From: Companilactobacillus ginsenosidimutans
Lineage (GTDB): Bacteria; Bacillota; Bacilli; Lactobacillales; Lactobacillaceae
Direction: 5' to 3'
Length of the DNA: 64,000 nt
Assembly: GCF_001050475.1 (NCBI RefSeq)
Contig: NZ_CP012034.1
Location: 620,001 to 684,000, forward strand
The notes under the pieces are model-generated. The model did not search any database. It had not been told where the DNA came from and saw only the letters and a list, made by a program, of their open reading frames with translations. This document shows positions 20,949 to 30,284 of this stretch, piece after piece. The stretch's first letter is position 1. The number at the start of each line of letters is the position of its first letter. The position numbers and the translations under genes are program-made.

Positions 20949-21512
20949 TTATTTTTTTAATAATTCAAGTACAACTTCTGGATAGATCTTGTGCTCAGTT
21001 TCATGCACCCTTGCTTCCAAAGTATCAACAGTGTCGTCTTCATAAATTGGCACTGTTGCTTGCCTTATGATTGGACCCGTATCTACTCCATCATCTATGT
21101 AGTGAACAGTGACTCCTGTTTCTTTTTCACCTGCATTAAATGCTCTTTCAATTGACTCTAATCCTGAGTATTTTGGCAAAATTGATGGATGAATATTAAT
21201 TATTTTAGATTGATATTTTGAAAGAAGCGTCGAAGTAATTACTTTCATATATCCTGCTAATAAAATATATTCGATGTCTAAGGCCGATAATTTATCAACG
21301 ATTGCCTGTTCATACTCATGTCGATCTGAATAATTCTTCAATTGATTAACAAAAACCGGTATACCTCGTTGTCTAGCTTTGTCTAGCACGGGAGCATTCG
21401 GTTTATCACATACTAAGATGACAATATCCAACCCAGCAGTCTTGAGAGCTTCATCATCTGCCAGAGCTTCAAAATTTGTTCCGTTTCCAGATGCAAATAC
21501 CGCTACTCTCAT
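20949..21512 (-). CDS. purN: Phosphoribosylglycinamide formyltransferase (folate-dependent)
   Basis: Transfers a formyl group from 10-formyl-THF to GAR, step 3. The 187 aa contain VAVFASGNGTNFEAL, the catalytic region NIHPSILPKYSGL and HYIDDGVDTGPII. The start overlaps the purM stop by four bases, indicating translational coupling. The 10-formyl-THF donor is made through FolD-type enzymes, and folD is present at the other end of this window. Confidence 0.97.
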   Translation of the reverse strand: MRVAVFASGNGTNFEALADDEALKTAGLDIVILVCDKPNAPVLDKARQRGIPVFVNQLKNYSDRHEYEQAIVDKLSALDIEYILLAGYMKVITSTLLSKYQSKIINIHPSILPKYSGLESIERAFNAGEKETGVTVHYIDDGVDTGPIIRQATVPIYEDDTVDTLEARVHETEHKIYPEVVLELLKK

Positions 21513-22543
21513 AATTTATCTCCCTTTAATTCGACTGAATCTTCGGTTTTGTCAACCACGACGCCAATCACGCTAGCCTGTTCACAACATTGATTAAGTG
21601 AATCCAAAACAATTTCAACTTGGTCTTCACTAACTGCAAGGACCATACCAATTCCCATATTGAAAATGTGATACATATCGTCAAGTTTTAAGCCACCATA
21701 TTTTTTCACAACATCATAGATATCCGGTTTTTCCCAAGTATTAATATCTATCCGTGCCGCTAGATTATCTGGTAACGCTCGAGGAACATTCTCATAGAAA
21801 CCTCCACCAGTTATATGAGCAATTCCATGTACCAAATGCTTCTCAAGAAGTGGAACAATCTCATTTGTATAAATTCTAGTCGGAGTCAATAAGACATCTC
21901 CAAGATTTTCAGTCGGCATTTCCGGTAAATGTGTCACATAATTAAATTCATTATCTTTGAAGAATATTTTTCGGATCAGTGAAAATCCATTGGAATGAAG
22001 TCCGCTTGATTTAATTCCAATAAGTTTATCGCCCTTTTTAACATTTGCTTTAGTTAAAATGTTTTCCTTTTCAACAATTCCAACTGCAAAACCTGCAAGA
22101 TCATAATCTTTCTCACGATACATCCCTGGCATTTCGGCGGTTTCCCCACCAACGAGGTCAACTTGTCCAATTTCACAGCCAGAAATAATTCCCTTGAGTA
22201 CTTCCTTGATCTTTCCGTCGACCTTACCAGTAGCGATGTAATCCATAAAATATTGTGGAGTTGCACCTTGAGCTAATAAATCATTCACACACATTGCGAC
22301 ACAATCAATCCCGACTGTGTCATATTTTTTACCTTCAATTGAAAGCATTAATTTTGTGCCGACACCATCATTTCCGGAAATTAAGACTGGATGTTTATAT
22401 CCCTCAGGTATCTCATAAACTCCACCAAAGTTTCCAATATTAGCAGAGTTGGCTTTTTGTTTAGCTAAGTTTTGCTTAACGAAGTTGGATACTTCATATC
22501 CTGAATTAACATCAACCCCAGCTTTTTCATACGGATTGGTCAT
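21509..22543 (-). CDS. purM: Phosphoribosylformylglycinamidine cyclo-ligase (AIR synthetase)
   Basis: Closes the imidazole ring to form AIR, step 5. The 344 aa have the PurM/ThiL-type ATP-binding fold: YEKAGVDVNSGYE at the start, SGNDGVGTKLMLS, CVAMCVNDLLAQGA, LVGGETAEMPGMY and HITGGGFYENVPR. It lies between purF and purN. Confidence 0.98.
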   Translation of the reverse strand: MTNPYEKAGVDVNSGYEVSNFVKQNLAKQKANSANIGNFGGVYEIPEGYKHPVLISGNDGVGTKLMLSIEGKKYDTVGIDCVAMCVNDLLAQGATPQYFMDYIATGKVDGKIKEVLKGIISGCEIGQVDLVGGETAEMPGMYREKDYDLAGFAVGIVEKENILTKANVKKGDKLIGIKSSGLHSNGFSLIRKIFFKDNEFNYVTHLPEMPTENLGDVLLTPTRIYTNEIVPLLEKHLVHGIAHITGGGFYENVPRALPDNLAARIDINTWEKPDIYDVVKKYGGLKLDDMYHIFNMGIGMVLAVSEDQVEIVLDSLNQCCEQASVIGVVVDKTEDSVELKGDKL

Positions 22544-22566
22544 AAATTTCTCCTTTAAAGTATCAA

Positions 22567-23985
22567 TTAAAAGTCTTCAGAAAGATTTTTTTCGTAGTCA
22601 TATAGTGGCGTTGGATAATCACCGTTGAAGTATGAAAGATCTAATCCACTATAAGGAGCATCGTATTTCAATCCAATGGCTTCAATTAAACCTTCTTGGC
22701 TTAAAAATTCAAGAGAATCTGCACCAAATTGTTGACGCATTTCCTCATTACTTTTGTGTGCTGCAATCAATTCCTTACGATCTTGAATATCGATTCCGTA
22801 AAAACTTGGATATTTGAACTGCGGTGATGCAATTCTTAAATGAACTTCCGTAGCACCAGCATCTTTAAGGAGTTTGACGATAAATGCACAAGTTGTCCCA
22901 CGAACAATTGAATCGTCAACAAGGACAACTCTCTTACCATCAACGACTCCTTTAACGGCTGCCAATTTTTGACGGACAGCTTTTTCCCGTAACTCTTGAC
23001 TAGGTTGAATAAATTCACGACCCATGTATTGATTTTTGATTAATCCCATTTCATATGGCAAATCAATTCCTTCAGCATATCCACTCGCAGCTGAAAGTGA
23101 CGAATTTGGTACACCAACAACGATGTCTGCATCAACTGGTTGTTCCCTAGCCAAAATTTTACCCATATGCTTTCTAGCTGTATGAACATTGATACCCAAG
23201 ATATTAGAATCAGGACGGGCAAAGTAAATATATTCCATTGAACAAATGGCCATCTTTGTGTCAGTGGTCCAAGCGTCAACCGTAATGCCTTCGTCATTGA
23301 TAATTGTTAATTCACCTGGTTTAATGTCTCGAATAAACTCAGCTTCCACTGCATCCAATGCACATGTCTCACTAGCGACTACATAGCCACCTTCGGGTAA
23401 TCTACCAATTGATAAGGGTCTAAATCCATGTGAGTCTAATGCAAGAATCAATGAATCAGGCGTCAACATTAAATAGGCAAAGCCACCCTTAATTTGATTA
23501 AGGGATTCCTTAATACGCTCTATTTCAGTTGGTTTATCGGAATGACGAATAAGGTGCATCAAAACTTCTGAATCTGAACTAGATTTAAAAATATCTCCCT
23601 TTTGTTCCAACTCTTTTTTCAAAGTCAGAGCATTGGTTAAATTACCATTATGTGCTAGAGCAAATTGTTGATCTGTAAAATCAAACAATAGTGGTTGAAC
23701 ATTTTCAATCTTGTTGCTACCCGCTGTGGAATAACGCACATGACCAATGGCTGAATCGCCTTTTAACGATTCCAAAAGCGATGGTTTATAAAAAACCTGC
23801 GTTAATAATCCTAGGTTACGATATGAATTAAGTTTGCCATTGTCATTTGTTACAATTCCCGCACCTTCTTGACCACGATGCTGCAAACTATGTAAACCCA
23901 AGTATGTGAGATAGTTAGCGTTTTTAGCACCCCAAACTCCAAAAACTCCACATTCTTCATTTAATCCTTTTACTTCATTAAGCAA
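22567..23985 (-). CDS. purF: Amidophosphoribosyltransferase
   Basis: Commits PRPP to purine synthesis using glutamine. A TTG start (472 aa) is chosen: it has AGAGG seven bases upstream and gives [12 protein letters not shown], matching the B. subtilis start, an 11-residue propeptide before the nucleophilic Cys12. A longer in-frame TTG start six codons upstream lacks a site. The glutaminase domain is followed by the PRTase domain with [12 protein letters not shown]. Three of the four cysteines that bind the 4Fe-4S cluster in B. subtilis PurF are absent (PSF replaces PCF; none remain in the C-terminal YSGLDLS region). Overlaps purL by 16 bases. Confidence 0.97.
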   Translation of the reverse strand: MLNEVKGLNEECGVFGVWGAKNANYLTYLGLHSLQHRGQEGAGIVTNDNGKLNSYRNLGLLTQVFYKPSLLESLKGDSAIGHVRYSTAGSNKIENVQPLLFDFTDQQFALAHNGNLTNALTLKKELEQKGDIFKSSSDSEVLMHLIRHSDKPTEIERIKESLNQIKGGFAYLMLTPDSLILALDSHGFRPLSIGRLPEGGYVVASETCALDAVEAEFIRDIKPGELTIINDEGITVDAWTTDTKMAICSMEYIYFARPDSNILGINVHTARKHMGKILAREQPVDADIVVGVPNSSLSAASGYAEGIDLPYEMGLIKNQYMGREFIQPSQELREKAVRQKLAAVKGVVDGKRVVLVDDSIVRGTTCAFIVKLLKDAGATEVHLRIASPQFKYPSFYGIDIQDRKELIAAHKSNEEMRQQFGADSLEFLSQEGLIEAIGLKYDAPYSGLDLSYFNGDYPTPLYDYEKNLSEDF

Positions 23986-26183
23986 GGTATGGCCTCTTTC
24001 CAATTCTTAAGTGCATCTTCCAAATTCAATGCAGCACTCGAATCAATTGTTTTAAGTTGTAATTCGCGGCTGTCGGAGACTAGGCCCAAATACTCACAAT
24101 TCCCATTAAATACTTTTTCGAATTCATTTTTATTCTCTTCTGAGACTGACACTAAAAATCTTCCTGGTGTTTCTGAGAAAACTTGACTTGTGGTTAAATT
24201 AGTTTCCACGTTAAATCCAAGCTGATTTTCAAATGATGCTTCTGCTAATGCAATTGCCAATCCGCCTTCAGAAATATCATGACAACTATTAATAAATCCA
24301 GCTTGAATAGATTTCAGTACATTTTCTTGAATTGATTTAATATTTTCCAAATCAATTGGATTCAACGCACCGGTTACATCGCCTGTTTGAAGGTTTTGAA
24401 GTTCAGATCCATTAAAGTCATCATTGGTACTTCCAATAACATAAATTGCATCATTAATATTTGTAAAACATTGGGTCCGAATATTGGAAATATCCTTCAC
24501 CAAACCAACCATTCCAATCATTGGACTAGGATAAATGGCTTCTTCATTAAATTCGTTATAAAGTGAAACATTTCCTGAAATCACCGGTAATCCAAGTAAT
24601 TCACATACTGAAGACATTCCTTCAACACTACGATTGAATTCCCAGAAAATTTCTGGTTTTTCGGGGTTACCATAATTCAGACAATCAGTAATTCCTAATG
24701 GTTCTGATCCAGATGCAATCAAATTAGCCGATGCTTCGATGATAGCGATTTGTCCGCCAATATAAGGATCCACAAAAACCAATTTGGAATTTCCATCATT
24801 AGTCATAGCTAAAGCTTTTTTTGTACCACGAACGCGTACCACAGCTGCATCACTTCCAGGCTTAACAACGGTGTTAGCTTTAATTTGAGAATCATATGTA
24901 CTATAGAAATACTCCTTGGAGGCGATATTCGGTTGTTTCAACATATCCATCCAAGTGCTCTCTAATGATTTGATTACGGGAACATACTGGCTTTTATAAT
25001 TTTCTGTCATTAATCGTTTTGGAGTTTCTCCATCACGAACATACTCTGGTGAATCATCGACTAATCCTGCAACAGGAATATCTGTCACCAATTCTCCATG
25101 TTGATAAATTTTATATTGTCGATCAGTAGTAACTTTTCCAATAACTACCGCGTCTAATCCAGCATCCTTGAAAAACTTCAAAATATTATCTTTATGTTCC
25201 GGTTTTGCACAAAGTACCATTCGTTCTTGAGATTCTGAGAGCATTATTTCATAAGGAGTCATATTTTCTTCACGTTGAGGAACTTGATCAAGCTCCAAAA
25301 TGAGTCCACTTTCAGCTTTAGAAGCCATTTCAGCAGTTGAAGAAACTAGTCCAGCAGCACCCATATCTTGAATACCCATGATCCAATCAGAATGTTCTTG
25401 AACCAATTCGATACACGCATCCATCAAGAGTTTTTCCATAAACGGATCTCCAACTTGAACTGCTGATCTCTGTGACATACTGTCGTCAGTAAATTCGTCT
25501 GATGCAAAAGTTGCACCATGAATACCATCACGACCGGTTTTAGCACCAACATATATGATTAAATTATCTTCACCTGAGGCTTTACCATACTTAATGTCAG
25601 AATTATTAATTAATCCAACACACATTGCATTGACAACTGGATTATTTTTATAACGAGCTTGGAACGAAATTTCACCACCGACAGTTGGAATACCAATACA
25701 ATTACCATAACCGCCGATACCGGCTACAATCTCATTTGCCAAATATTTAGTATGCTCATTGTCAATATTGCCAAACTTCAAACTATTTAGCATCGCAATT
25801 GGAGTTGCACCCATGGAAAAAATATCACGAATGATTCCACCAACACCTGTGGCAGCGCCTTGATATGGTTCAACTGCTGAGGGATGGTTATGACTTTCAG
25901 CCTTAAATACAACTGCTTGATTATCATCAATGTCAATAATTCCAGCATCTTCACCAGGGCCTGCTAGAACACGTTTGCCCTTATTTGGAAATTTTCGAAG
26001 AACATTTTTAGAATTCTTATATGAGCAATGTTCACTCCACATAACTGAAAACAAGCCAGCTTCAGTGTAATTAGGAAGTCGATGAAGAATTTCATCAGTA
26101 ATTATTTTAAATTCTGATTCGCTCAATCCCCATGCACGATATAGTTTTTCTTCACTTATCATTGTGGCTGTTGGTTCTGTCAT
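23970..26183 (-). CDS. purL: Phosphoribosylformylglycinamidine synthase subunit PurL (small type)
   Basis: Synthetase subunit of FGAM synthase, step 4. At 737 aa it is the short form that works with separate PurS and PurQ, both just upstream in the operon. Visible are [12 protein letters not shown], the ATP-binding [25 protein letters not shown] and [13 protein letters not shown]. It begins directly after the purQ stop codon. Confidence 0.98.
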   Translation of the reverse strand: MTEPTATMISEEKLYRAWGLSESEFKIITDEILHRLPNYTEAGLFSVMWSEHCSYKNSKNVLRKFPNKGKRVLAGPGEDAGIIDIDDNQAVVFKAESHNHPSAVEPYQGAATGVGGIIRDIFSMGATPIAMLNSLKFGNIDNEHTKYLANEIVAGIGGYGNCIGIPTVGGEISFQARYKNNPVVNAMCVGLINNSDIKYGKASGEDNLIIYVGAKTGRDGIHGATFASDEFTDDSMSQRSAVQVGDPFMEKLLMDACIELVQEHSDWIMGIQDMGAAGLVSSTAEMASKAESGLILELDQVPQREENMTPYEIMLSESQERMVLCAKPEHKDNILKFFKDAGLDAVVIGKVTTDRQYKIYQHGELVTDIPVAGLVDDSPEYVRDGETPKRLMTENYKSQYVPVIKSLESTWMDMLKQPNIASKEYFYSTYDSQIKANTVVKPGSDAAVVRVRGTKKALAMTNDGNSKLVFVDPYIGGQIAIIEASANLIASGSEPLGITDCLNYGNPEKPEIFWEFNRSVEGMSSVCELLGLPVISGNVSLYNEFNEEAIYPSPMIGMVGLVKDISNIRTQCFTNINDAIYVIGSTNDDFNGSELQNLQTGDVTGALNPIDLENIKSIQENVLKSIQAGFINSCHDISEGGLAIALAEASFENQLGFNVETNLTTSQVFSETPGRFLVSVSEENKNEFEKVFNGNCEYLGLVSDSRELQLKTIDSSAALNLEDALKNWKEAIPCLMK

Positions 26184-26861
26184 TTATAGATTCACCCTAT
26201 CCATATGATTTTTTAATATCGATTGAAACATCTTGATTCCGTCATCTGATCCTACTAATTTTTCCAAAGCACGTTCAGGATGCGGCATCATTCCGAGGAC
26301 ATTCTTCTCTTTGTTTGTAATACCCGCGATTTGATCAACACTTCCATTAATGTCTTCTTCATATCGAAAAACGATTTGATTATTTTGTTTCAAATCTTTC
26401 AATGTAGACTGATCACAGTAGTAATTTCCTTCACCATGGGCAACGGGAATATCGATAACTTCATCTTTTGCATATTCTGTTGTGAAAATAGTCTGATTAT
26501 TTTCAACGACAAGTTGTACAGTTTCACAAATAAATCTATTATGATTATTTTTAATCAATGCCCCTGGTAACAAACCAATTTCTGTAAGTATCTGAAATCC
26601 ATTACAAATTCCTAAAACTGGTTTCCCTTCAGACGCCATACGTTTGATTTCAGGAATTATTGGTGCATGTGCAGCAATTGCACCACTTCTCAAATAATCG
26701 CCATACGAGAAGCCACCAGGGATAAGAACAGCATCGAAACCTTCGAGTGACTCACTTTGAAAGTTCACCATTTCGACCTCTGTTCCAATCCCGTCTTTTA
26801 TCGCATAATAAAGGTCTTTATCACAGTTTGATCCAGGAAAAACAATAACTGCAAATTTCAT
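26184..26861 (-). CDS. purQ: FGAM synthase glutaminase subunit PurQ
   Basis: Class I glutamine amidotransferase that supplies ammonia to PurL. The 225 aa show FPGSNCDKD, the [10 protein letters not shown] loop, the nucleophile Cys in [10 protein letters not shown], and the catalytic His/Glu in MMPHPERA. It overlaps purS by one base. Confidence 0.98.
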   Translation of the reverse strand: MKFAVIVFPGSNCDKDLYYAIKDGIGTEVEMVNFQSESLEGFDAVLIPGGFSYGDYLRSGAIAAHAPIIPEIKRMASEGKPVLGICNGFQILTEIGLLPGALIKNNHNRFICETVQLVVENNQTIFTTEYAKDEVIDIPVAHGEGNYYCDQSTLKDLKQNNQIVFRYEEDINGSVDQIAGITNKEKNVLGMMPHPERALEKLVGSDDGIKMFQSILKNHMDRVNL

Positions 26862-27115
26862 TAAATTGCCTCCGATTCGACAAACTCATATCTATAAGTC
26901 TCCATATTGGGATTTGCTAGTAATCCATCACAAATCTTTTCAATATCGTCTTTTACTTTTGGAGAATTCTCATCGACTGTGATTTCAAAATACTTACCCA
27001 TACGAATTTCGTGAACGTCACTGAATCCCATACCGTGGACAGCTTTTTTAACGGCTTCACCTTGAGGATCTAGAATTGATTTCTTATAGGTTACATATAC
27101 CTTTACTAAAGTCAT
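26861..27115 (-). CDS. purS: FGAM synthase subunit PurS
   Basis: Small (84 aa) subunit that bridges PurL and PurQ and is needed for ammonia transfer. [16 protein letters not shown] and [20 protein letters not shown] are the family hallmarks. It lies two bases after purC and overlaps purQ. Confidence 0.96.
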   Translation of the reverse strand: MTLVKVYVTYKKSILDPQGEAVKKAVHGMGFSDVHEIRMGKYFEITVDENSPKVKDDIEKICDGLLANPNMETYRYEFVESEAI

Positions 27116-27117
27116 TA

Positions 27118-27825
27118 TTATTTGGCTCCTTCTAATCGGTTAAGTACTTTTTTATAGGTTTCAACTAAGTCGGCTTCGTCTTTACGAAAAACATCCTTGT
27201 CGAGCGATTGATGCGTAGATTTATCCCAGAGACGGCAATTATCTGGTGAGAATTCGTCAATAAGAATAATCTGGCCATCTACTCGTCCAAATTCAAGTTT
27301 GAAATCGACTAAATCTAAATCATCCTTATTGAATAACGCAACTAGCAAATCATTAATTTTAAGAGTTTGTTTCTTGATGTAATCAAGTTCATCCCCACTC
27401 GCAATTTCCAAAGATTCAATCTGATCGTCGTTGATGAATGGATCATTTAAAGCATCACTCTTGTAATAAAATTCTATGATAGGTTTAGCTAAGTTCTTGC
27501 CAGCTTCCAAATCAAATTTTTTTGCAAAACTACCAGCAATTTTGTTTCTCAAAACAACCTCGACTGGAATTAACTCTGTTTTTAAGACCAATTGTTCGTG
27601 ATCTGAAACATTTTTTACCAAGTGGGTGGTAATTCCGTTTTCAATTAAATATTCAAAAATATAAGAGGATATTTGGCAATTTAACTTTCCTTTTCCAGGA
27701 ATTTGTTCTTTTCGAACTCCGTTAAATGCTGTTGCTTGATCTTTGTAAACAATGAGTAATTCTGAATCATTATCAGTTGCAAACACGTCTTTAGCTTTTC
27801 CTGAATAAATAAGTTTATCTGACAT
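27118..27825 (-). CDS. purC: SAICAR synthetase
   Basis: Joins CAIR with aspartate, step 7 counted with PurK and PurE as one step pair. The ATG before SDKLIYSGKAKDVF is chosen because AGGAGAAACG sits directly upstream; the form is 235 aa, the usual length. Motifs include VYKDQATAFNG, VEVVLRNKIAGS, LVDFKLEFGR and LIDEFSPDNCRLWD. The B. subtilis operon carries purB between purK and purC; here only eight bases separate them. Confidence 0.97.
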   Translation of the reverse strand: MSDKLIYSGKAKDVFATDNDSELLIVYKDQATAFNGVRKEQIPGKGKLNCQISSYIFEYLIENGITTHLVKNVSDHEQLVLKTELIPVEVVLRNKIAGSFAKKFDLEAGKNLAKPIIEFYYKSDALNDPFINDDQIESLEIASGDELDYIKKQTLKINDLLVALFNKDDLDLVDFKLEFGRVDGQIILIDEFSPDNCRLWDKSTHQSLDKDVFRKDEADLVETYKKVLNRLEGAK

Positions 27826-27833
27826 CGTTTCTC

Positions 27834-28973
27834 CTATATGTCCCAAAGGGAATTTTCTTTAATTTGTTGTTTTGCATATTTAACGTCGTCTGACAGGATT
27901 GTAATATGTCCCATCTTCCGATTAAAGAGTGCTTCTTCCTTACCATAATCATGGAAATACCATTCTGAATGAGTAATAATTTGTTTTTTTGCATTTCCCA
28001 AATGTTGGCCCAATAAATTGACCATGATTGCCGGCTTGAATTGAACCACTTGTGGCATTGGCCATCCACAAATACCAAGGATATGAGTATCAAATTGAGA
28101 AACATTACATGCCTCTATTGTTAAATGTCCTGAATTATGAGGACGCGGAGCAATTTCATTAACGAAAACTTGGTGGTCTTTTGAAATAAAGAATTCAATG
28201 CACATCGTACCGACAAGTTCCAAGTCACTGGCAATTTTTCTTGCTATAGAAATACATTCCGCATCTGTTTCAGGTCGAATATCTGCGGGACAACTACTTG
28301 TATGAAGAATATTATCGCGATGTTCATTTTCAATGACAGGGAACACTGAATGTTCACCGTTAACATTTGCGGAAATTACAACCGATACTTCCTTCCACAA
28401 ATCAATTTTTTCTTCTAAAATACATGGGCCATACGACAGCAATTCTTCAGCATCATCTTCATCAAAAGAATTGCTGTTAAGAATCATTTGACCTTTGCCA
28501 TCGTACCCACCTTCAACTGTTTTCAAAATGGACGGGTAGCCAACTTTATCAATTGCTGTTTCAAGGTCTTTTACAGAATGAACAATTGCATGATTGGCAA
28601 CAGGAAAATCATTTTCAGCTAAAAACGTTTTTTCCCTAATTCTATTCTGTGTAACAATCAAAGCTTTCGTACCCTGTGGTATGTCACAGTAATATTTGGC
28701 TTTTCCAATAGTCTCTGCATCAACATTTTCGAATTCATAAGTGATCAGATCGCAATCTTTAGCTAATTTCAAAATTGCTCCCAAGTCACCATAATCAGCA
28801 ATTATTTGTTCATCAGAAACTTGTCCCGCTGGACTATTTGAAGTTGGATCTAGAACTATGACTTTGAATCCTTTCTCTTTGGCAGACTGAGCCATCATTT
28901 GTCCCAATTGGCCACCGCCGATAATTCCAATTGTCTCCCCTGGAAAATGAATTTTATCCAAATTGTTTCCCAC
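27834..28973 (-). CDS. purK: N5-carboxyaminoimidazole ribonucleotide synthase
   Basis: ATP-grasp enzyme that converts AIR and bicarbonate to N5-CAIR. The 379 aa carry IGIIGGGQLGQMMAQSA, the VEGGYDGKGQ loop and EIAPRPHNSGHLTIEA. Its start overlaps the purE end by 20 bases, a common arrangement that couples the two consecutive steps. Confidence 0.97.
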   Translation of the reverse strand: MGNNLDKIHFPGETIGIIGGGQLGQMMAQSAKEKGFKVIVLDPTSNSPAGQVSDEQIIADYGDLGAILKLAKDCDLITYEFENVDAETIGKAKYYCDIPQGTKALIVTQNRIREKTFLAENDFPVANHAIVHSVKDLETAIDKVGYPSILKTVEGGYDGKGQMILNSNSFDEDDAEELLSYGPCILEEKIDLWKEVSVVISANVNGEHSVFPVIENEHRDNILHTSSCPADIRPETDAECISIARKIASDLELVGTMCIEFFISKDHQVFVNEIAPRPHNSGHLTIEACNVSQFDTHILGICGWPMPQVVQFKPAIMVNLLGQHLGNAKKQIITHSEWYFHDYGKEEALFNRKMGHITILSDDVKYAKQQIKENSLWDI

Positions 28974-29439
28974 TTTCTAATGAATTATTTCGCATCGTTT
29001 CCTTATATTGCTTCAGAGATTCTAAATACGAAGAATTATTTAAAGCACATATCTTTGTGGCCATTAATGCAGCATTGGTTGCTCCAGCCTTGCCTATTGC
29101 CATGGTTGCAACTGGAACTCCACCCGGCATTTGAACGATTGATAATAGAGAGTCCATACCTTTAAGTGCATGGGATTCTACAGGCACACCAATAACCGGT
29201 ATGTTCGTTGTTGCAGCAACCATACCAGGTAAGTGTGCGGCACCGCCGGCACCCGCAATAATAACTTTGTATCCGGCATTTTCAGCATTCGTACCAAAAT
29301 CAATCATTTCTTGAGGCATCCTGTGTGCTGAGATAACATGTACGGAATATTTAACGTTGAGTTCTTTCAAAACATCAATTGTGTTTTGCATAGTCGATAA
29401 GTCTGAAATTGAACCCATAATTACTGCTACATCTGTCAT
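28954..29439 (-). CDS. purE: N5-CAIR mutase, PurE class I
   Basis: Converts N5-CAIR to CAIR. The ATG before TDVAVIMGSISD gives 161 aa, typical for PurE; an upstream ATG eight codons earlier would fall at the predicted transcription start, so it could hardly be used. Active-site segments: MGSISDLSTM, SAHRMP and AGGAAHLPGM. First gene of the purine operon, with a very short leader. Confidence 0.95.
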   Translation of the reverse strand: MTDVAVIMGSISDLSTMQNTIDVLKELNVKYSVHVISAHRMPQEMIDFGTNAENAGYKVIIAGAGGAAHLPGMVAATTNIPVIGVPVESHALKGMDSLLSIVQMPGGVPVATMAIGKAGATNAALMATKICALNNSSYLESLKQYKETMRNNSLESGKQFG

Positions 29440-29469
29440 AAGCCATCTTCTTCCTTTAAGCATATATAA

Positions 29470-29498
29470 AGTGTAACAAGATTAATTTTCATTATCAA
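29470..29498 (-). promoter_or_regulatory. Promoter of the purEKCSQLFMNHD operon
   Basis: Minus strand TTGATA, 17-base spacer, TACACT. The expected transcription start near 29463 lies only about 24 bases before the purE start, leaving no room for a riboswitch; control must act at the promoter, through the PurBoxes upstream. Confidence 0.8.
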
Positions 29499-29532
29499 GA
29501 AATTGACGTATATTATTGTTTATTTTTTTATT

Positions 29533-29545
29533 ATTGTTCGTTTAT
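29533..29545 (-). promoter_or_regulatory. PurR-binding PurBox, promoter-proximal
   Basis: ATAAACGAACAAT on the minus strand matches the Gram-positive PurBox consensus AWWWCCGAACWWT at 12 of 13 positions. Its central G falls at about -76 from the predicted start, the position reported for activating PurBoxes in Lactococcus lactis. Confidence 0.75.
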
Positions 29546-29583
29546 TTTGACTTATAAATTCATATAAAAAAAATAATATAATA

Positions 29584-29596
29584 ATTGTTCGTATTT
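29584..29596 (-). promoter_or_regulatory. PurR-binding PurBox, promoter-distal
   Basis: AAATACGAACAAT on the minus strand, again 12 of 13 matches to the PurBox consensus and in the same orientation as the proximal box, 51 bases away (about five helical turns). The stretch between them is almost pure A/T. Confidence 0.7.
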
Positions 29597-29618
29597 TACT
29601 GTTATTTTATCATGAATA

Positions 29619-29654
29619 TAAAAAAATCCCGATACGATAAATTCGTATCGGGAT
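29619..29654 (-). terminator. Intrinsic terminator of yneF
   Basis: A 12-bp perfect stem (ATCCCGATACGA with TCGTATCGGGAT, 5-base loop), followed on the minus strand by seven T. It separates yneF from the purine operon control region. Confidence 0.9.
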
Positions 29655-29671
29655 ATAAAATAAGTTATTAA

Positions 29672-29893
29672 TTATTTTTCTTTCTTTTGTTGTGCTTTCA
29701 TTGATGCCATAACTTGGTTAAGTTTCTTCTGTGAAGGCTTTTGTCCCATTTGTGCCATCATTTGTTTGATCATATCAGCACTGATTGGCGGATTGTCTTG
29801 AAAATACTTTTTCATATACCATCTGGCAACGAAAAATCCGATTACGACTCCGGCTAACACACCGATGATCGCAGCGATAACTATTGGCCACAT
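29672..29893 (-). CDS. yneF: YneF family membrane protein (UPF0154)
   Basis: Small protein (73 aa) with one N-terminal membrane segment (about residues 3-25, rich in Ile/Val/Gly/Ala), then a basic cytoplasmic part with [14 protein letters not shown] and [20 protein letters not shown]. This is a clear UPF0154 signature; its function is not established. In B. subtilis yneF also lies near lexA and ynzC, so the neighbourhood is conserved. Confidence 0.9.
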   Translation of the reverse strand: MWPIVIAAIIGVLAGVVIGFFVARWYMKKYFQDNPPISADMIKQMMAQMGQKPSQKKLNQVMASMKAQQKKEK

Positions 29894-29953
29894 ATTCTTC
29901 TCACCCTTTCCATACTTATCTAATACTACATAAATTTACGTCTAATTTAAAGT

Positions 29954-30196
29954 CTAATCGTCTCTTAGACCCTTTTCTCTTTGAATTTTACGAACTTTTT
30001 CAGGTGTAACTTCTTTTCCCTCTTTATCGAATACTCTCATCATTTCAATTTGGGATTTGAAACCTGCTCTAAAGTTTTCCAAATACTCTTTACGAAGGGC
30101 ACGTTGCTCCTCTTCTTCTTCTTTGGTAATTGTTCTATCTTTGGCTTTATGAGCTAAATCATTTAGCTTTTCAACTAAAGTTTCATTCTTTGTCAT
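29954..30196 (-). CDS. ynzC: YnzC family protein (UPF0291, DUF896)
   Basis: Short helical protein (80 aa) with the DUF896 signature: LVEKLNDLAHKAKDRTITKEE, then QRALRKEYLENFRAGFKSQIE. B. subtilis YnzC is a small helical-hairpin protein of unknown role encoded in the SOS-controlled yneA-yneB-ynzC operon. Here ynzC is alone, divergent from lexA. The start with GGGGTGACAAAT upstream is preferred over a longer in-frame form. Confidence 0.9.
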   Translation of the reverse strand: MTKNETLVEKLNDLAHKAKDRTITKEEEEEQRALRKEYLENFRAGFKSQIEMMRVFDKEGKEVTPEKVRKIQREKGLRDD

Positions 30197-30213
30197 ATTT
30201 GTCACCCCATAAC

Positions 30214-30227
30214 CGAACACTTGTTTG
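30214..30227. promoter_or_regulatory. LexA (SOS) box between ynzC and lexA
   Basis: CGAAC-ACTT-GTTTG, one mismatch from the Gram-positive SOS box CGAAC-N4-GTTCG. It overlaps the -35 of the lexA promoter. It also covers the region expected to hold the ynzC transcription start, since a TATAAT lies at 30229-30234 on the minus strand. Autorepression of lexA and SOS control of ynzC are inferred. Confidence 0.8.
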
Positions 30228-30253
30228 AATTATACCTTTTACTTTGATACAAT
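30225..30253 (+). promoter_or_regulatory. Promoter of lexA
   Basis: TTGAAT, 17-base spacer, TACAAT with a TG extension (TGATACAAT). The -35 overlaps the SOS box. Confidence 0.75.
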
Positions 30254-30284
30254 CTATTTAAGATATTAACAATGAGGTGTTCTA

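Noticed and set aside
29533..29596. CGAAC motifs upstream of purE as LexA boxes
   Set aside because: Each lacks the facing GTTCG half at four bases distance; both fit the PurBox consensus and the purine operon context.
29440..29671. Purine riboswitch in the purE leader
   Set aside because: The predicted transcript leader is only about 24 bases, and the strong hairpin at 29626-29654 is the yneF terminator, upstream of the purE promoter.
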